DNA of 64,000 nucleotides from assembly GCA_001048675.1 (NCBI GenBank), contig CCKK01000002.1, positions 496,001 to 560,000 on the forward strand. The letters are read 5' to 3'. This stretch comes from Vibrio diabolicus. GTDB lineage: Bacteria; Pseudomonadota; Gammaproteobacteria; Enterobacterales; Vibrionaceae. The position numbers and the translations under genes were made by a program. Within the stretch, counting starts at the first letter, position 1, and the number at the start of each line of letters is the position of its first letter. Shown piece after piece: positions 1-8,672 of this stretch. The notes beneath the pieces were generated by a model. The model was not told where the DNA came from. It searched no databases and saw only the letters and a list, made by a program, of their open reading frames with translations.

Positions 1-1489
1 GAGCGATCATCTCTTGGATCTGCTCTTTTTCTTTATGCCATTGGGCTTCTTGCTCTGCCAGCTCTTCTTTCGTTGCTTCCATTGCCAGTTTTAGATCTGG
101 AATGTTAGCAAGGCTGTGCTTGTCACCAGTTTGCTGCAGAGCATCACGCTCAAGAGCTTCTAGCTCGCGCTGTTGAGCTGCAAGTTCTTGTTGCAGAGTC
201 TCAACAGAAGCAGGAATGGCATTAAGGCTGATGTTCACTCGTGCACACGCCGTATCTAGTACATCGATCGCTTTGTCTGGCAGTTGACGGCCAGAGATGT
301 AACGCGCAGAAAGTGCTGCCGCAGCAGTGATGGCGTCATCGCGCACGTAAACATTGTGTGACTTCTCGTATGCTGGGCGCAGACCACGAATGATCAATGC
401 TGCTTGTTCAGGAGACGGTTCGTCGAGTTTCACCAATTGGAAACGACGCGCAAGGGCAGGATCTTTCTCGAAGTACTTCTTGTATTCCGACCATGTTGTC
501 GCAGCGATGGTTTTCACTTCACCACGTGCTAGGGCAGGTTTTAACAAGTTTGCTGCGTCGCTGCCGCCCGCTTGGTTACCGCCACCAACAAGGGTGTGTG
601 CTTCATCGATGAATAGGATGATTGGCGTTGGCGAGTTTTTCACTTCATCCAATACCGCGTTTAGGCGTTTTTCGAATTCACCTTTTACGCTTGCACCTGC
701 CTGCAGAAGACCCATGTCCAAGCCGTAAAGCTCAACACCTTTGAGGTTGTCTGGTACGTCACCTTGTACAATCTTAAGTGCCAAACCTTCTACTACTGCG
801 GTTTTACCAACGCCCGGTTCACCAACAGCAATAGGGTTGTTTTTACGGCGACGAGCAAGAATGTCCACGATTTGGCGGATTTCTTGGTCGCGGCAGAAAA
901 CAGGGTCGATTTCGCCTTTGCGTGCTTTACCAGTGAAGTCGGTTGTGAACTTGCTCAGTGCTGAACCATCTTCACGAGCTTGTGTTTTCTCTGAAGTAGC
1001 AACTTGCGCCTCAATAGATTGGCTTGTTAGCTCCGCAAAGTTACGCTTAAGGCTGTCAGGGTTTACCGCTTCAAGGATAGAGGCGTAACCATGTTGGCCG
1101 TAACGGAGAGGGTTGCTAACAAGAGTAAGGAGTAGGGCGCCAGAGCGGATTTGTGTTTCGGATAGATCTAAAGAAGAAACCAGCCAGCTTTCTTGCAACC
1201 ATTCGATTAATAAAGCAGAAAAAACAGGTTTGCTGCCATTTCCTTTGGCGTTGGTGTCGAGTGTGGATCGAACCGATTGTCTTAATAAGTTCTCAGAACA
1301 ATCAAAATGACTTAATAAGACGTCAAAATCACTATTTGGCCTTTCTAATAGACTCAGTAAATAATGCTCAATTTGAACTTCGTTTGCTTTTTCAGAGACT
1401 GCAAGTGCAGCGGCGTCTTCTAATGCTACTTTTGCAATCGGGTGTAGACGCTGAATTAATGAAGAAAGGTTTATATTTATCATAGCCAT
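1..1489 (-). CDS. clpV: T6SS ATPase ClpV (TssH), 3' part beyond left edge
   Basis: ClpV is the AAA+ ATPase that disassembles contracted TssB/TssC sheaths in the cytoplasm. About 496 N-terminal residues are visible on the minus strand and the frame stays open to base 1, so the second AAA+ domain lies outside the window. The N-terminal repeat domain begins [13 protein letters not shown]. The first AAA+ module has a Walker A motif GEPGVGKT at about residues 223-230, and a Walker B with FIDEAH around residue 294. The open frame ends inside the helical coiled region that follows AAA1. The start at 1489 is the first ATG of an ATG-GCT-ATG pair; the second, at 1483, is possible because neither has a strong ribosome site. 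It is transcribed away from hcp across an AT-rich spacer, the usual T6SS1 layout in this Vibrio group. ClpB is excluded by the T6SS context and by the ClpV-type N-terminus. Confidence 0.95.
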   Translation of the reverse strand, partial: MAMININLSSLIQRLHPIAKVALEDAAALAVSEKANEVQIEHYLLSLLERPNSDFDVLLSHFDCSENLLRQSVRSTLDTNAKGNGSKPVFSALLIEWLQESWLVSSLDLSETQIRSGALLLTLVSNPLRYGQHGYASILEAVNPDSLKRNFAELTSQSIEAQVATSEKTQAREDGSALSKFTTDFTGKARKGEIDPVFCRDQEIRQIVDILARRRKNNPIAVGEPGVGKTAVVEGLALKIVQGDVPDNLKGVELYGLDMGLLQAGASVKGEFEKRLNAVLDEVKNSPTPIILFIDEAHTLVGGGNQAGGSDAANLLKPALARGEVKTIAATTWSEYKKYFEKDPALARRFQLVKLDEPSPEQAALIIRGLRPAYEKSHNVYVRDDAITAAAALSARYISGRQLPDKAIDVLDTACARVNISLNAIPASVETLQQELAAQQRELEALERDALQQTGDKHSLANIPDLKLAMEATKEELAEQEAQWHKEKEQIQEMIA

Positions 1490-1939
1490 TTTATTCTTTA
1501 GAGGAAAAGAGGTAGCGGCTATTATACTAAAAGTGATTGCGTTCTTTTTTTATCAAGATATTTTGACTATCGTTTGTTGGTTATTTTTAATGATTATTGT
1601 GACATTAATGTTTGTGGTTATTTTAATGGCGTTGTTATTCTAAATTAATTGATAGTAAAAGTGTCGGATTTATTAGTTTTAATGACTTTATTTACACAGT
1701 TTTATATGGTTATTTTCACTTTTTAAAGTTAGAACAATTTATTATTATCTTAATCCAATTTTTTGGTTTTTTATCCAATAAATTGTACTTAAGGTATTTG
1801 TGAATAATGGTCGATTTTATTTAAGTTGCTGTTTTTGTTGGTTTTTTAAAGTTGGCATGGACTTTGATTATACCAAGTAGTCGCGGTGATAAGCGATTTG
1901 GTGATTTAAACAAAACAGATTTTAGAAAAGGAAATAGCG
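1490..1939. other. AT-rich divergent promoter spacer between clpV and hcp
   Basis: These 450 bases hold no credible gene. They are strongly AT-rich compared with both flanking genes, with many T and A runs, and must contain the promoters for clpV (leftward) and hcp (rightward). AT-rich spacers like this in Vibrio T6SS loci are typical H-NS silencing targets; that role is inference here. A weak sigma-54-like element is listed separately. Confidence 0.6.
1853..1868 (+). promoter_or_regulatory. weak sigma-54 (-24/-12)-like element upstream of hcp
   Basis: The stretch TGGCATG-GACT-TTGAT resembles the TGGCACG-N4-TTGCA consensus with correct spacing, but the -12 GC is GA, which is a serious mismatch. 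It lies about 72 bases upstream of the hcp start. hcp promoters of some Vibrio T6SSs are sigma-54 dependent, but no VasH-type activator gene is seen in this window. Confidence 0.22.
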
Positions 1940-2458
1940 ATGCCAACTCCAGCATATATGTCTATCCAAGGTGAGACTCAAGGCCATATTACTAAAGATA
2001 CTTACTCTGCAGATTCAGTAGGTAACACATGGCAAGAAGCTCACGTTGATGAGTTCCTAGTACAAGAACTTGATCACGTGCTAACTGTTCCACGTGATCC
2101 ACAAAGTGGTCAGCCAACTGGTCAACGTGTACACCGTCCACTTGTTGTAACTAAAGTTCAAGATCGCTCATCTCCACTACTATTCAACGCACTAGTATCT
2201 GGCGAAAAACTTCCTGAGTGTGTGATCCGCTTCTACCGTACTTCAGTTCAAGGTAAACAAGAGCACTACTACTCAATCAAATTGATTGATGCGCTACTTG
2301 TCGATATCCAAACTCGTATGAACCACTGTCAAGACGCAGCAACAGCTGACCGCGTGACAGAAGAAGTGCTTAAGTTCACTTACCGTGCGATCGAAGTAAC
2401 TCACGAAAACTGTGGTACTGCGGGTAACGACGACTGGCGTGCTCCACGCGAAGCTTAA
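1940..2458 (+). CDS. hcp: T6SS inner-tube protein Hcp
   Basis: Hcp hexamers stack to form the T6SS inner tube and are secreted with the effectors. The 172-residue product has the Hcp1-type opening MPTPAYMSIQGETQG and the secreted-tube family pattern throughout, including the HEPL-like strand region around VHRPLVVTK and the motif GEKLPECVIRFYR. A good ribosome site (AAGGAAA) precedes the ATG by about 7 bases. It is the first plus-strand gene after the divergent spacer and is followed by a perfect stem-loop and then vgrG. The stem-loop probably lets hcp be expressed at a much higher level than the genes downstream. Confidence 0.97.
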   Translation: MPTPAYMSIQGETQGHITKDTYSADSVGNTWQEAHVDEFLVQELDHVLTVPRDPQSGQPTGQRVHRPLVVTKVQDRSSPLLFNALVSGEKLPECVIRFYRTSVQGKQEHYYSIKLIDALLVDIQTRMNHCQDAATADRVTEEVLKFTYRAIEVTHENCGTAGNDDWRAPREA

Positions 2459-2480
2459 TTGCTCGTCGCGTAAAGATTCA

Positions 2481-2500
2481 GGGCCAACGATTGTTGGCCC
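2481..2500 (+). terminator. hcp-vgrG intercistronic stem-loop (attenuator or 3'-end protector)
   Basis: GGGCCAAC-GATT-GTTGGCCC is a perfect 8-bp GC-rich stem with a 4-base loop, 22 bases after the hcp stop. There is no real T-tract after it, so partial termination or protection of hcp mRNA from 3' exonucleases is more likely than full termination. Confidence 0.7.
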
Positions 2501-2530
2501 TAATTCGATTATTTGTATCAGGTAAAAGAT

Positions 2531-4609
2531 ATGGTGAATGACGTAGAATTTAAATTTGAAGTGCCTGGATGTGGGCATGAATTTCGGGTTGAGAGCTTTC
2601 ATGTTCATGAAGAGTTATCTAAGCCTTTCCACATCAATCTCTCATTACTTTCACTTGATCCAGATATCTCGTTCGATGAGTTAATACGTAAAGCTGGAAC
2701 ATTGACACTTTACGGACAAGGTGTTGGGGCTGCGCGCGTATTCAACGGCGTGGTGAATGAAGTTCGTTACTTAGGGACTGGACGTCGTTTTTCTCGTTAT
2801 CAATTAGTCTTGGTTCCTCAAGCTTGGTTCTTATCTCAGCGCCAAGATTGTCGTATTTTCCAGCAAAAGTCAGCGCAAGACATCATCACAGAAGTACTCG
2901 ATGATGGAGCAGTCACCGATTACCGATTTGAAGTGTCGGGTACTTATCCTCCAAAAGAATACGTTCTGCAATACCGTGAGTCTGACTTGCACTTCGTGCA
3001 GCGTATGATGGCTGAACACGGTATGTGGTATTACTTTGACCATAGCGATTCAAATCATACGATGGTCATTGTCGACAGTAATGACGCGATTGCACCTTTG
3101 ATAAGCTCACCACTAAATGCTTCATACATTGGGCCGATTGTTTATCATGTCGATGGTGGCGGTGTTGCCGATCGCGAACATATCTCTGATCTCGAGTTAG
3201 TTAACCGCGTTAGAACGGGACAGGTTACGTACACAGATTACAACTACGAACACCCTAAAATTCCACAAGAGATGACACAGGCTGGCGAGCTCGACCAAGA
3301 TCTCAAGCAGTTTGATTATCCTGGACGATACGTTGACCCGCTGATGGGTCAGGTGAGAACCACGGAATGGATGTCTGAGCACATTGTCGATAATCAACAA
3401 GTGGAAGCAACCAGTGACGTAATGCGCTTAGCATCTGGTTACAGCTTTAACGTCAGTGACCATCCGCGCTCCGAGATCAACCGCGATTACCTTATGTTGT
3501 CTGTAATGCACACAGGGCAAGATCCGCAAGTGCATGAAGATGAAGCGAGTGGTATGCCAACCACTTACTACAACCAGTTCTCATGTATTCCACGTGATGT
3601 GGTATTTAAAGCGCCTAAACTAGCGGCACCAGTAGTGGATGGCCCGCAAACAGCGGTTGTTGTAGGACCAGAAGGTGAAGAGATTTACACCGACAAACTT
3701 GGTCGAGTGAAAGTACAGTTCCATTGGGATCGCTACGGTGATAACAACGAGCACTCAAGTTGCTGGATCCGCGTAAGCCAATCAATGGCGGCGCCAACTT
3801 GGGGCGCAGTGTACTTGCCGCGTATTGGCCATGAAGTCGTAGTGACTTTCCTTGAGGGGGATACAGATCGTCCGTTAGTTACGGGCGCAGTTTACAACGG
3901 TTTACATTTTCCTCCGTACTCTTTACCTGAAAACAAAACTCGCACCACGTTCCGCACGCAAACGCACAAAGGAACAGGTTACAACGAGTTGAGTTTTGAA
4001 GACGAAGCGAACCAAGAAGAAGTCTATATTCACGCTCAAAAAGACATGTCGACCAAGGTGCTCAACAACCGTTACCGTGATATCGGTCAAGATGAATTCT
4101 TGAAGGTTGCACGTCACCAAACGAATGAAGTTCATGGTGACCATAAAGAAACCATTCATGGGCATAAAACGACACAAGTAAACAGTACGTTTACCGAGAC
4201 AGTCGAGCAAGACGTTACCGTCACATACAACGCGAACGAAGCCCAGTATGTGAAAAACAATTCTGACTTAGAAATTGGTGATAACCGTACGACTAAGATC
4301 GGTAAAAATGATGATTTAGATATTGGTGAAAATAGTAACCTTACTATCGGTGCATCTAAGAGTTCAGACATTGGTGCGGATGATAACCAGACGGTTGGTG
4401 GCAACTTAACGGTATCAGTGAAAGGTAACACCGCTTATAAAGCCGATGGGGCGACGCAAATTATCAGTGGCGACAAGATTGTATTGAAAACGGGTGGTTC
4501 CTCTTTAGTGATGAACAGTGATGGTTCAATAAAGTTATCAGGCTCGGCTATTACGATCGAAGGCAGTGACAAAGTCGTCGTGAAAGGTGGCAACGTAGTG
4601 GTTAACTAA
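2531..4609 (+). CDS. vgrG: T6SS spike protein VgrG
   Basis: VgrG trimers form the spike that caps the Hcp tube. From the ATG at 2531 the protein is 692 residues: a gp27-like base (residues 1 to about 370), a gp5-like OB domain with the conserved DKLGRVKVQFHWDR region, and a C-terminal beta-helix with repeated IG/DN motifs (DLEIGDN, DLDIGEN, LTIGASK). It ends soon after the needle, at VVVKGGNVVVN, so there is no C-terminal effector domain and cargo must bind non-covalently or through adaptors and PAAR. An in-frame TTG lies 18 bases upstream, but the ATG at 2531 is preceded by AGGT at proper spacing. Only 2 bases separate it from the DUF6484 gene. Confidence 0.96.
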   Translation: MVNDVEFKFEVPGCGHEFRVESFHVHEELSKPFHINLSLLSLDPDISFDELIRKAGTLTLYGQGVGAARVFNGVVNEVRYLGTGRRFSRYQLVLVPQAWFLSQRQDCRIFQQKSAQDIITEVLDDGAVTDYRFEVSGTYPPKEYVLQYRESDLHFVQRMMAEHGMWYYFDHSDSNHTMVIVDSNDAIAPLISSPLNASYIGPIVYHVDGGGVADREHISDLELVNRVRTGQVTYTDYNYEHPKIPQEMTQAGELDQDLKQFDYPGRYVDPLMGQVRTTEWMSEHIVDNQQVEATSDVMRLASGYSFNVSDHPRSEINRDYLMLSVMHTGQDPQVHEDEASGMPTTYYNQFSCIPRDVVFKAPKLAAPVVDGPQTAVVVGPEGEEIYTDKLGRVKVQFHWDRYGDNNEHSSCWIRVSQSMAAPTWGAVYLPRIGHEVVVTFLEGDTDRPLVTGAVYNGLHFPPYSLPENKTRTTFRTQTHKGTGYNELSFEDEANQEEVYIHAQKDMSTKVLNNRYRDIGQDEFLKVARHQTNEVHGDHKETIHGHKTTQVNSTFTETVEQDVTVTYNANEAQYVKNNSDLEIGDNRTTKIGKNDDLDIGENSNLTIGASKSSDIGADDNQTVGGNLTVSVKGNTAYKADGATQIISGDKIVLKTGGSSLVMNSDGSIKLSGSAITIEGSDKVVVKGGNVVVN

Positions 4610-4611
4610 CA

Positions 4612-5094
4612 ATGGAAAAACAACCTCTTACAACAGAAGTAATATCAGAGCAGCAAGCCGAATCAACGGCTTGCTTTTCGCGTTTTGGAATAATAGTGGC
4701 TATCAATGAGTCTACGGGCAGTGTGCGAGTTGATTTTGATGGTAACCCATTTAAGCAGCCACTCACTGCGAGACTAGGACGTGGCTTTCGTCGTTCTGAA
4801 CTGCAAATGGCTATCGACAATCGATTAAGTTGTCGAATTGAGTTTTTGAACGACGACTTAAGCTTGCCTCTTGTGACGGACATTTTCTTCTCCATTCTGG
4901 ATGACTCTGATGAGTTTGTATTGCGAGCTAAGAAGATGGTTATCGAGACAGAACAAGAGTTGATAGTCAAAAGTGGTGAGACAGAAACTCGCTATAGCGG
5001 GCGCGATGGACGAATTACCACTAAAGCGAAGTACGTCACTTCTCAAGCAGAAAAAGCACAAAAAATTCAAGGCGGAACGATCGCAATTAACTAA
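4612..5094 (+). CDS. DUF6484 domain T6SS accessory protein
   Basis: This 160-residue protein follows vgrG by 2 bases and must be cotranscribed. Residues 25-105 fit the DUF6484 pattern found next to VgrG in many proteobacteria: a short OB-like segment GIIVAIN...VRVDFDGNP, then a stretch on altering or restricting the value (LSCRIEFLNDD...PLVTDIFF). The C-terminal part, with IETEQELIVKSG and ITTKAKYV, resembles the beta-prism repeats at the tip of VgrG. This suggests an interaction with or extension of the spike. It is not an enzyme by any visible motif. The function is unknown; a spike-loading or cap role is inference from position and from the resemblance to VgrG. Confidence 0.8.
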   Translation: MEKQPLTTEVISEQQAESTACFSRFGIIVAINESTGSVRVDFDGNPFKQPLTARLGRGFRRSELQMAIDNRLSCRIEFLNDDLSLPLVTDIFFSILDDSDEFVLRAKKMVIETEQELIVKSGETETRYSGRDGRITTKAKYVTSQAEKAQKIQGGTIAIN

Positions 5095-5180
5095 TTACCT
5101 CGCGTTAGCTAATGGTTTTGTGTTAACAAGTCACGCCGAGTGAGCTAATTACTTCGAGTTAACTAATTGCAATCGCGTTA
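5085..5180. repeat. degenerate GAGTTAACTAATTRC repeats between accessory genes
   Basis: At least three related units occur in the spacer: AATTAACTAATTACCTC at 5085, GAGTGAGCTAATTACTTC at 5138 and GAGTTAACTAATTGCAATC at 5156, with shorter echoes GCGTTAGCTAATG (5102) and GCGTTA (5175). The last two full units are directly adjacent. The first unit overlaps the 3' end of the DUF6484 gene, so the spacer may have grown by duplication of that gene end. Confidence 0.5.
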
Positions 5181-5205
5181 TGGCACGCTAATAACGGATA
5201 ACTAG

Positions 5206-6525
5206 ATGCGACAAAGAATCGGTGTCGAGCACCTAAAGGCACCCATAACCAATCAAGAAGTCGAAGGCGCGTTAGCAAAAGCTGAGCGCGCTGTGAACGA
5301 CCTTTCCCAATTGCCAGTAACATGGCTGGATTTCTGTAATGAAAAGCTGTCCATTGCTTCTGAAAGTATCGGGTTTTTAATCAGGCAGCGAGTTCAAATT
5401 CACAAAAGGGGTTATCCAAGTCGTGAGTTGGAGTATCTCAAACTGATCGAACGCCAAATTGAAGAACTGAAGCAAGTGTACTTGTCGTTTTATCGATTAG
5501 CACCGGGGTTGATTCATCAGTTAAGAGGCCAGGAGCCAGAAATCTACAGCTGGCTGATGCTACAGGGCGAGTTGGGCTCAGAGTTGGATAACCTTTTGTG
5601 CGGCTTGAGTTTGCTCGAAGATATTGACGCTAAAACTGCAATGGTCGTTGCCGTGCAATCTCCGGTTGAATCTATGGATAGCACGCTTTCGGAGCTTATT
5701 GAGGGTAATGCGACATCCAGTGCGTTTTACTTTGAATGCTTACGTGTACGTCAAACATTAAGTGTTTCTCTCATCAAGCGTTGGAACAAAGCCAGCATCA
5801 TTAGCTCTCATGTTGCTTTGCCACTACTCGCTTTACAAGACGTGAAAGAGGGGATTGATTGGCTCAATGACAATGCAGGCAGCGAACAATATCTATTTGA
5901 ACGTTTGATTACCAAACGTGACAGAGGCACTTGGTTCCGTCAGAGCTTTGGCATCGAACCAAATGGATTACCATCAGCGCAAGTGCTCACTTATGCCAAG
6001 TTGCTTGAGTTAAAAGAGTTTGAGGCGTTTGATATCTCTTCTTCATTAGCACCTGTTGATTTTGCGCTGAGTGGTGATTGGAAACTGGTGCCCCAAATCA
6101 TCGAGCACTTGGAAAGTCTGGAGGAAGCTGAGGGTGAAATTTGGCTTCAAGCCTTGTATGTCGTCTACGGAAAACTTCTTCCTCTGACTCCGCAAGATGT
6201 TGGTGTCGAGTATGAATGGGAAGAGATCGTCGATCTGCTCAATGAGTGGGTGGAAGATGAAAAATATATCCAAAATCTACCTAGCCGCTTGGGTTACGCA
6301 TTGAGCTTCGAGTCTACGTTAGCTGCGATGCAAGATGCTAACGTTGATGTGCTGTTCCGCGATTGGCTATGGCGTCAACTCTGTATTCAATCCAGAGCCT
6401 ACGTGCCTTGGGATATGGCAATGCCGATTCATCAACAAGACTGGAACTTTAACAATTTAAAGGCCGCACCTTCTGCGAGCGAACGATTCAACTTAAGGAA
6501 TAGCAATGCAGTTATGGGATATTGA
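5206..6525 (+). CDS. T6SS-associated helical protein of unknown function
   Basis: I do not recognise a named family. The 439-residue product has no signal peptide and no transmembrane segment, and is predicted from its composition to be largely helical, rich in Leu and Glu with HEAT-like alternation (for example EHLESLEEAEGEIWLQALYVVYGKLL). It sits between the DUF6484 gene and the DUF2169 gene and overlaps the latter by 20 bases, so the two are translationally coupled. Gene order equals the VP1395-VP1398 block that I recall in V. parahaemolyticus T6SS1. By context it is a cytoplasmic accessory factor, possibly part of an effector-loading complex with the DUF2169 protein. The ATG at 5206 has only a weak ribosome site (GGATAAC). 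Confidence 0.8.
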   Translation: MRQRIGVEHLKAPITNQEVEGALAKAERAVNDLSQLPVTWLDFCNEKLSIASESIGFLIRQRVQIHKRGYPSRELEYLKLIERQIEELKQVYLSFYRLAPGLIHQLRGQEPEIYSWLMLQGELGSELDNLLCGLSLLEDIDAKTAMVVAVQSPVESMDSTLSELIEGNATSSAFYFECLRVRQTLSVSLIKRWNKASIISSHVALPLLALQDVKEGIDWLNDNAGSEQYLFERLITKRDRGTWFRQSFGIEPNGLPSAQVLTYAKLLELKEFEAFDISSSLAPVDFALSGDWKLVPQIIEHLESLEEAEGEIWLQALYVVYGKLLPLTPQDVGVEYEWEEIVDLLNEWVEDEKYIQNLPSRLGYALSFESTLAAMQDANVDVLFRDWLWRQLCIQSRAYVPWDMAMPIHQQDWNFNNLKAAPSASERFNLRNSNAVMGY

Positions 6526-7498
6526 GGCGCACCCTGAGCTATCACTTAAAGGTCGTTTTCAACGTGACGAAAACGGCGATGAAGTCTGGGTTGTGGTCGC
6601 CAAACGCACATGGCAATTCGATGGTGCGGTTTGGCACGAATTAGGTGAAAGTGAAATCTTCGATGATCCCCAATATTTGGGCGAAGAAGGCTTCTCTGCG
6701 ATGAAAGTTGACCACGAGTTCGCGTATACCAAAGAAAACACAGATGTACTTGTTTACGGCAAAGCGCGCAGCTACGCGAAAAAGCCAGTGACATACCAAG
6801 AGTGTCGTGTGCTGATTGATGGTCATATCGATAAGACTCTCGCTATTCACGGGGAACGCGTATGGGTTGAGCATGCTGGCAGTATCACGCTGAGTAATCC
6901 AATCCCATTTATTGAAAAAGACATTGATTACACTTGCGCGGTAGGCGGTGATTTACGTAACCGAATAGGTGGTGGGGTTGCCGACTCCAACAAAGAATTG
7001 CTTGAACAGAAAGTACCCTCGGTTTTTTATCCTCGAGAGGACTGGAGTGCCGCCGCGAAAAAACTACGCGTTGCGGGGTTCGGGCCAGTCCCTCCGTTCT
7101 TTGAGTCGCGCCAGAAGCTGGCCGGCACGTTCGATGACGATTGGATTGAGAATCGCAAGCCAATGTTGCCACTCGATTTTGATAAGCGGTTCTTCCAAAG
7201 CGCGCCTATTGATCAACAGTGCAAAGGCTTTCTTCGTGGGGGGGAGCGTTTGATGATGAGTGGTTTTTGTCATGATGACACGCTTTCATTTCGAATTCCT
7301 AAAGAAAAATACCGTGCGATCGCGACGTTCAAAGATCAAAGCTATCAAGCTGATATGGCGATGTACACCTTATTCGTTGATGCGGAAAAGAAGACTATAT
7401 CAATCAGTTACACCGCTGCGTTTCCTTGTCAGGGCAAGGAGCATTTGTTGGTGTCGACATCGATCACTAAGTTGGAAGAGGTAAGCGAGCATGCATAA
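6506..7498 (+). CDS. DUF2169 domain T6SS effector adaptor-like protein
   Basis: This 330-residue protein matches the DUF2169 family, found in T6SS and toxin-delivery loci and in some systems acting as an adaptor that loads effectors on VgrG or PAAR. Visible family marks are VWVVVAKRTWQFDG near the N-terminus, DVLVYGKARSYAKKPV at about 75-90, and the LAGTFDDDWIENRKPMLPLD-type block, where G-T-F/Y-D-x-x-W and P-x-x-P-x-D-F-D precede QSAPIDQQ and LRGGERLMMSG. The ATG has a good ribosome site (AAGGAAT, 7 bases) inside the end of the preceding gene. It overlaps the next gene by 8 bases. I infer that it serves the PAAR/nuclease effector encoded about 20 kb downstream. Confidence 0.88.
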   Translation: MQLWDIEAHPELSLKGRFQRDENGDEVWVVVAKRTWQFDGAVWHELGESEIFDDPQYLGEEGFSAMKVDHEFAYTKENTDVLVYGKARSYAKKPVTYQECRVLIDGHIDKTLAIHGERVWVEHAGSITLSNPIPFIEKDIDYTCAVGGDLRNRIGGGVADSNKELLEQKVPSVFYPREDWSAAAKKLRVAGFGPVPPFFESRQKLAGTFDDDWIENRKPMLPLDFDKRFFQSAPIDQQCKGFLRGGERLMMSGFCHDDTLSFRIPKEKYRAIATFKDQSYQADMAMYTLFVDAEKKTISISYTAAFPCQGKEHLLVSTSITKLEEVSEHA

Positions 7499-8435
7499 TT
7501 CAACAGGCCGTTACGTGCTAGGTATGGAAGTGATGACGCCAACCGGTATGAATTTAGATATTGCCAGTGCAGTTTCGTATGCTGATTTAGGAAGATTCGA
7601 CCAATGTGTAGGGGATGATGGTATCGAGCGTTTTACTTACGCAAAAATCGAATACACCAAAGAAATTGAGCAGTTTGAGAAAACGTGTGAGTTAATAACC
7701 CACTTGCTTGATTCATTGTTGGAACAATTGCCGTGTTCTTTAAAGCCGATTCCGTTACTTATAGCGGTGCCTGCGTCTATTTCACTAGTAAAGGTGCAAG
7801 AATGGCTTGGTGAAAGTCACTACGCTGAATTTGTCTCTGTGGTGAATGCCGTTCATGCCAGTGGGCCTAGTTTCGTTCTCCAGGCCATGAAATCATTGGA
7901 TAAATACGATGCCATGATGTGTATCAGTGTCGATTCCTTGGTGAATTCGATGCAAACACTCATCGACGATGCGATGGTAATGAGTACGAATAATCCATGG
8001 GGCGTTATTCCGAGCGAGGGTGGGGCAGGTTTAATTCTTTGCCGTAGAAATACCATAGAGACATTGAAACTTAAGCCTCAAGCGCAACTTGGCTATATTG
8101 ATACGGAATTAAATACTTCAGACCGAAGAGGTATGTTTCGACTTGTTCAACGTGCGAGTAAAAAGCTCGATTTATTTGGTGAAGTGTATTCCGATATGAC
8201 GAACCTTCGCATGCACTCGGAAGATTACGGCTTTGCTCTGGGGGCTAAAGCAGAACGATTCACGAACCCAGAACAACCGCAGCTTATCAATGAGTTGTGG
8301 GGCACGATGGGCAGTTGCTCTTCTCTAGCCTTAATCGCCTTTGCGGTCAGAGATCACCATTTTAGGCAACCAACCACGTTGTTAATGTTTGACTTTCATG
8401 GTGACAAGGGGATTCTCCAGTTGCTGCAATGTTAG
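7491..8435 (+). CDS. thiolase-fold (beta-ketoacyl synthase-like) T6SS accessory protein, probably non-catalytic
   Basis: The 314-residue product shows the layout of the N-terminal half of a beta-ketoacyl synthase: a start MEVMTPTGMNLDIASAV, a VNAVHASGPSFVLQAM stretch where the nucleophile elbow would be, YDAMMCISVDSLVNS (like the usual VGGVDSL), NPWGVIPSEGGAGLILC (like GFIPGEAAAAL), and NELWGTMGSCSSLALIAFA at the end. The active-site cysteine expected in the first elbow is not evident, which suggests a pseudoenzyme. Proteins of this kind occur beside DUF2169 and PAAR genes in T6SS loci. It overlaps the DUF2169 gene by 8 bases and closes the accessory operon. The family call is by pattern only. 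Confidence 0.7.
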   Translation: MHNSTGRYVLGMEVMTPTGMNLDIASAVSYADLGRFDQCVGDDGIERFTYAKIEYTKEIEQFEKTCELITHLLDSLLEQLPCSLKPIPLLIAVPASISLVKVQEWLGESHYAEFVSVVNAVHASGPSFVLQAMKSLDKYDAMMCISVDSLVNSMQTLIDDAMVMSTNNPWGVIPSEGGAGLILCRRNTIETLKLKPQAQLGYIDTELNTSDRRGMFRLVQRASKKLDLFGEVYSDMTNLRMHSEDYGFALGAKAERFTNPEQPQLINELWGTMGSCSSLALIAFAVRDHHFRQPTTLLMFDFHGDKGILQLLQC

Positions 8436-8672
8436 TAGGCACTCATCGATCAAATGGCAATGAAAATACACTCATATTATTAGGTTTACGTTTGTATCAT
8501 GAAAAAGCGTATAACTGATGCAGTGAAAGCGTAAGTAAAAAACTCTAATAAGTTAGTAATAATAACTAAAATAATAGGCTTACTGTTTGTTTTAAATACT
8601 AGCCTTGATACAAGTATGTTCAAGAAAATATTATTCAACTCTAATAATATTTATTCTATGAAAGAGTACTAA

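Noticed and set aside
354..1088. Plus-strand open frames of 115-124 codons opposite clpV
   Set aside because: They are antisense shadows of the well conserved AAA+ coding sequence on the minus strand and have no protein-family likeness.
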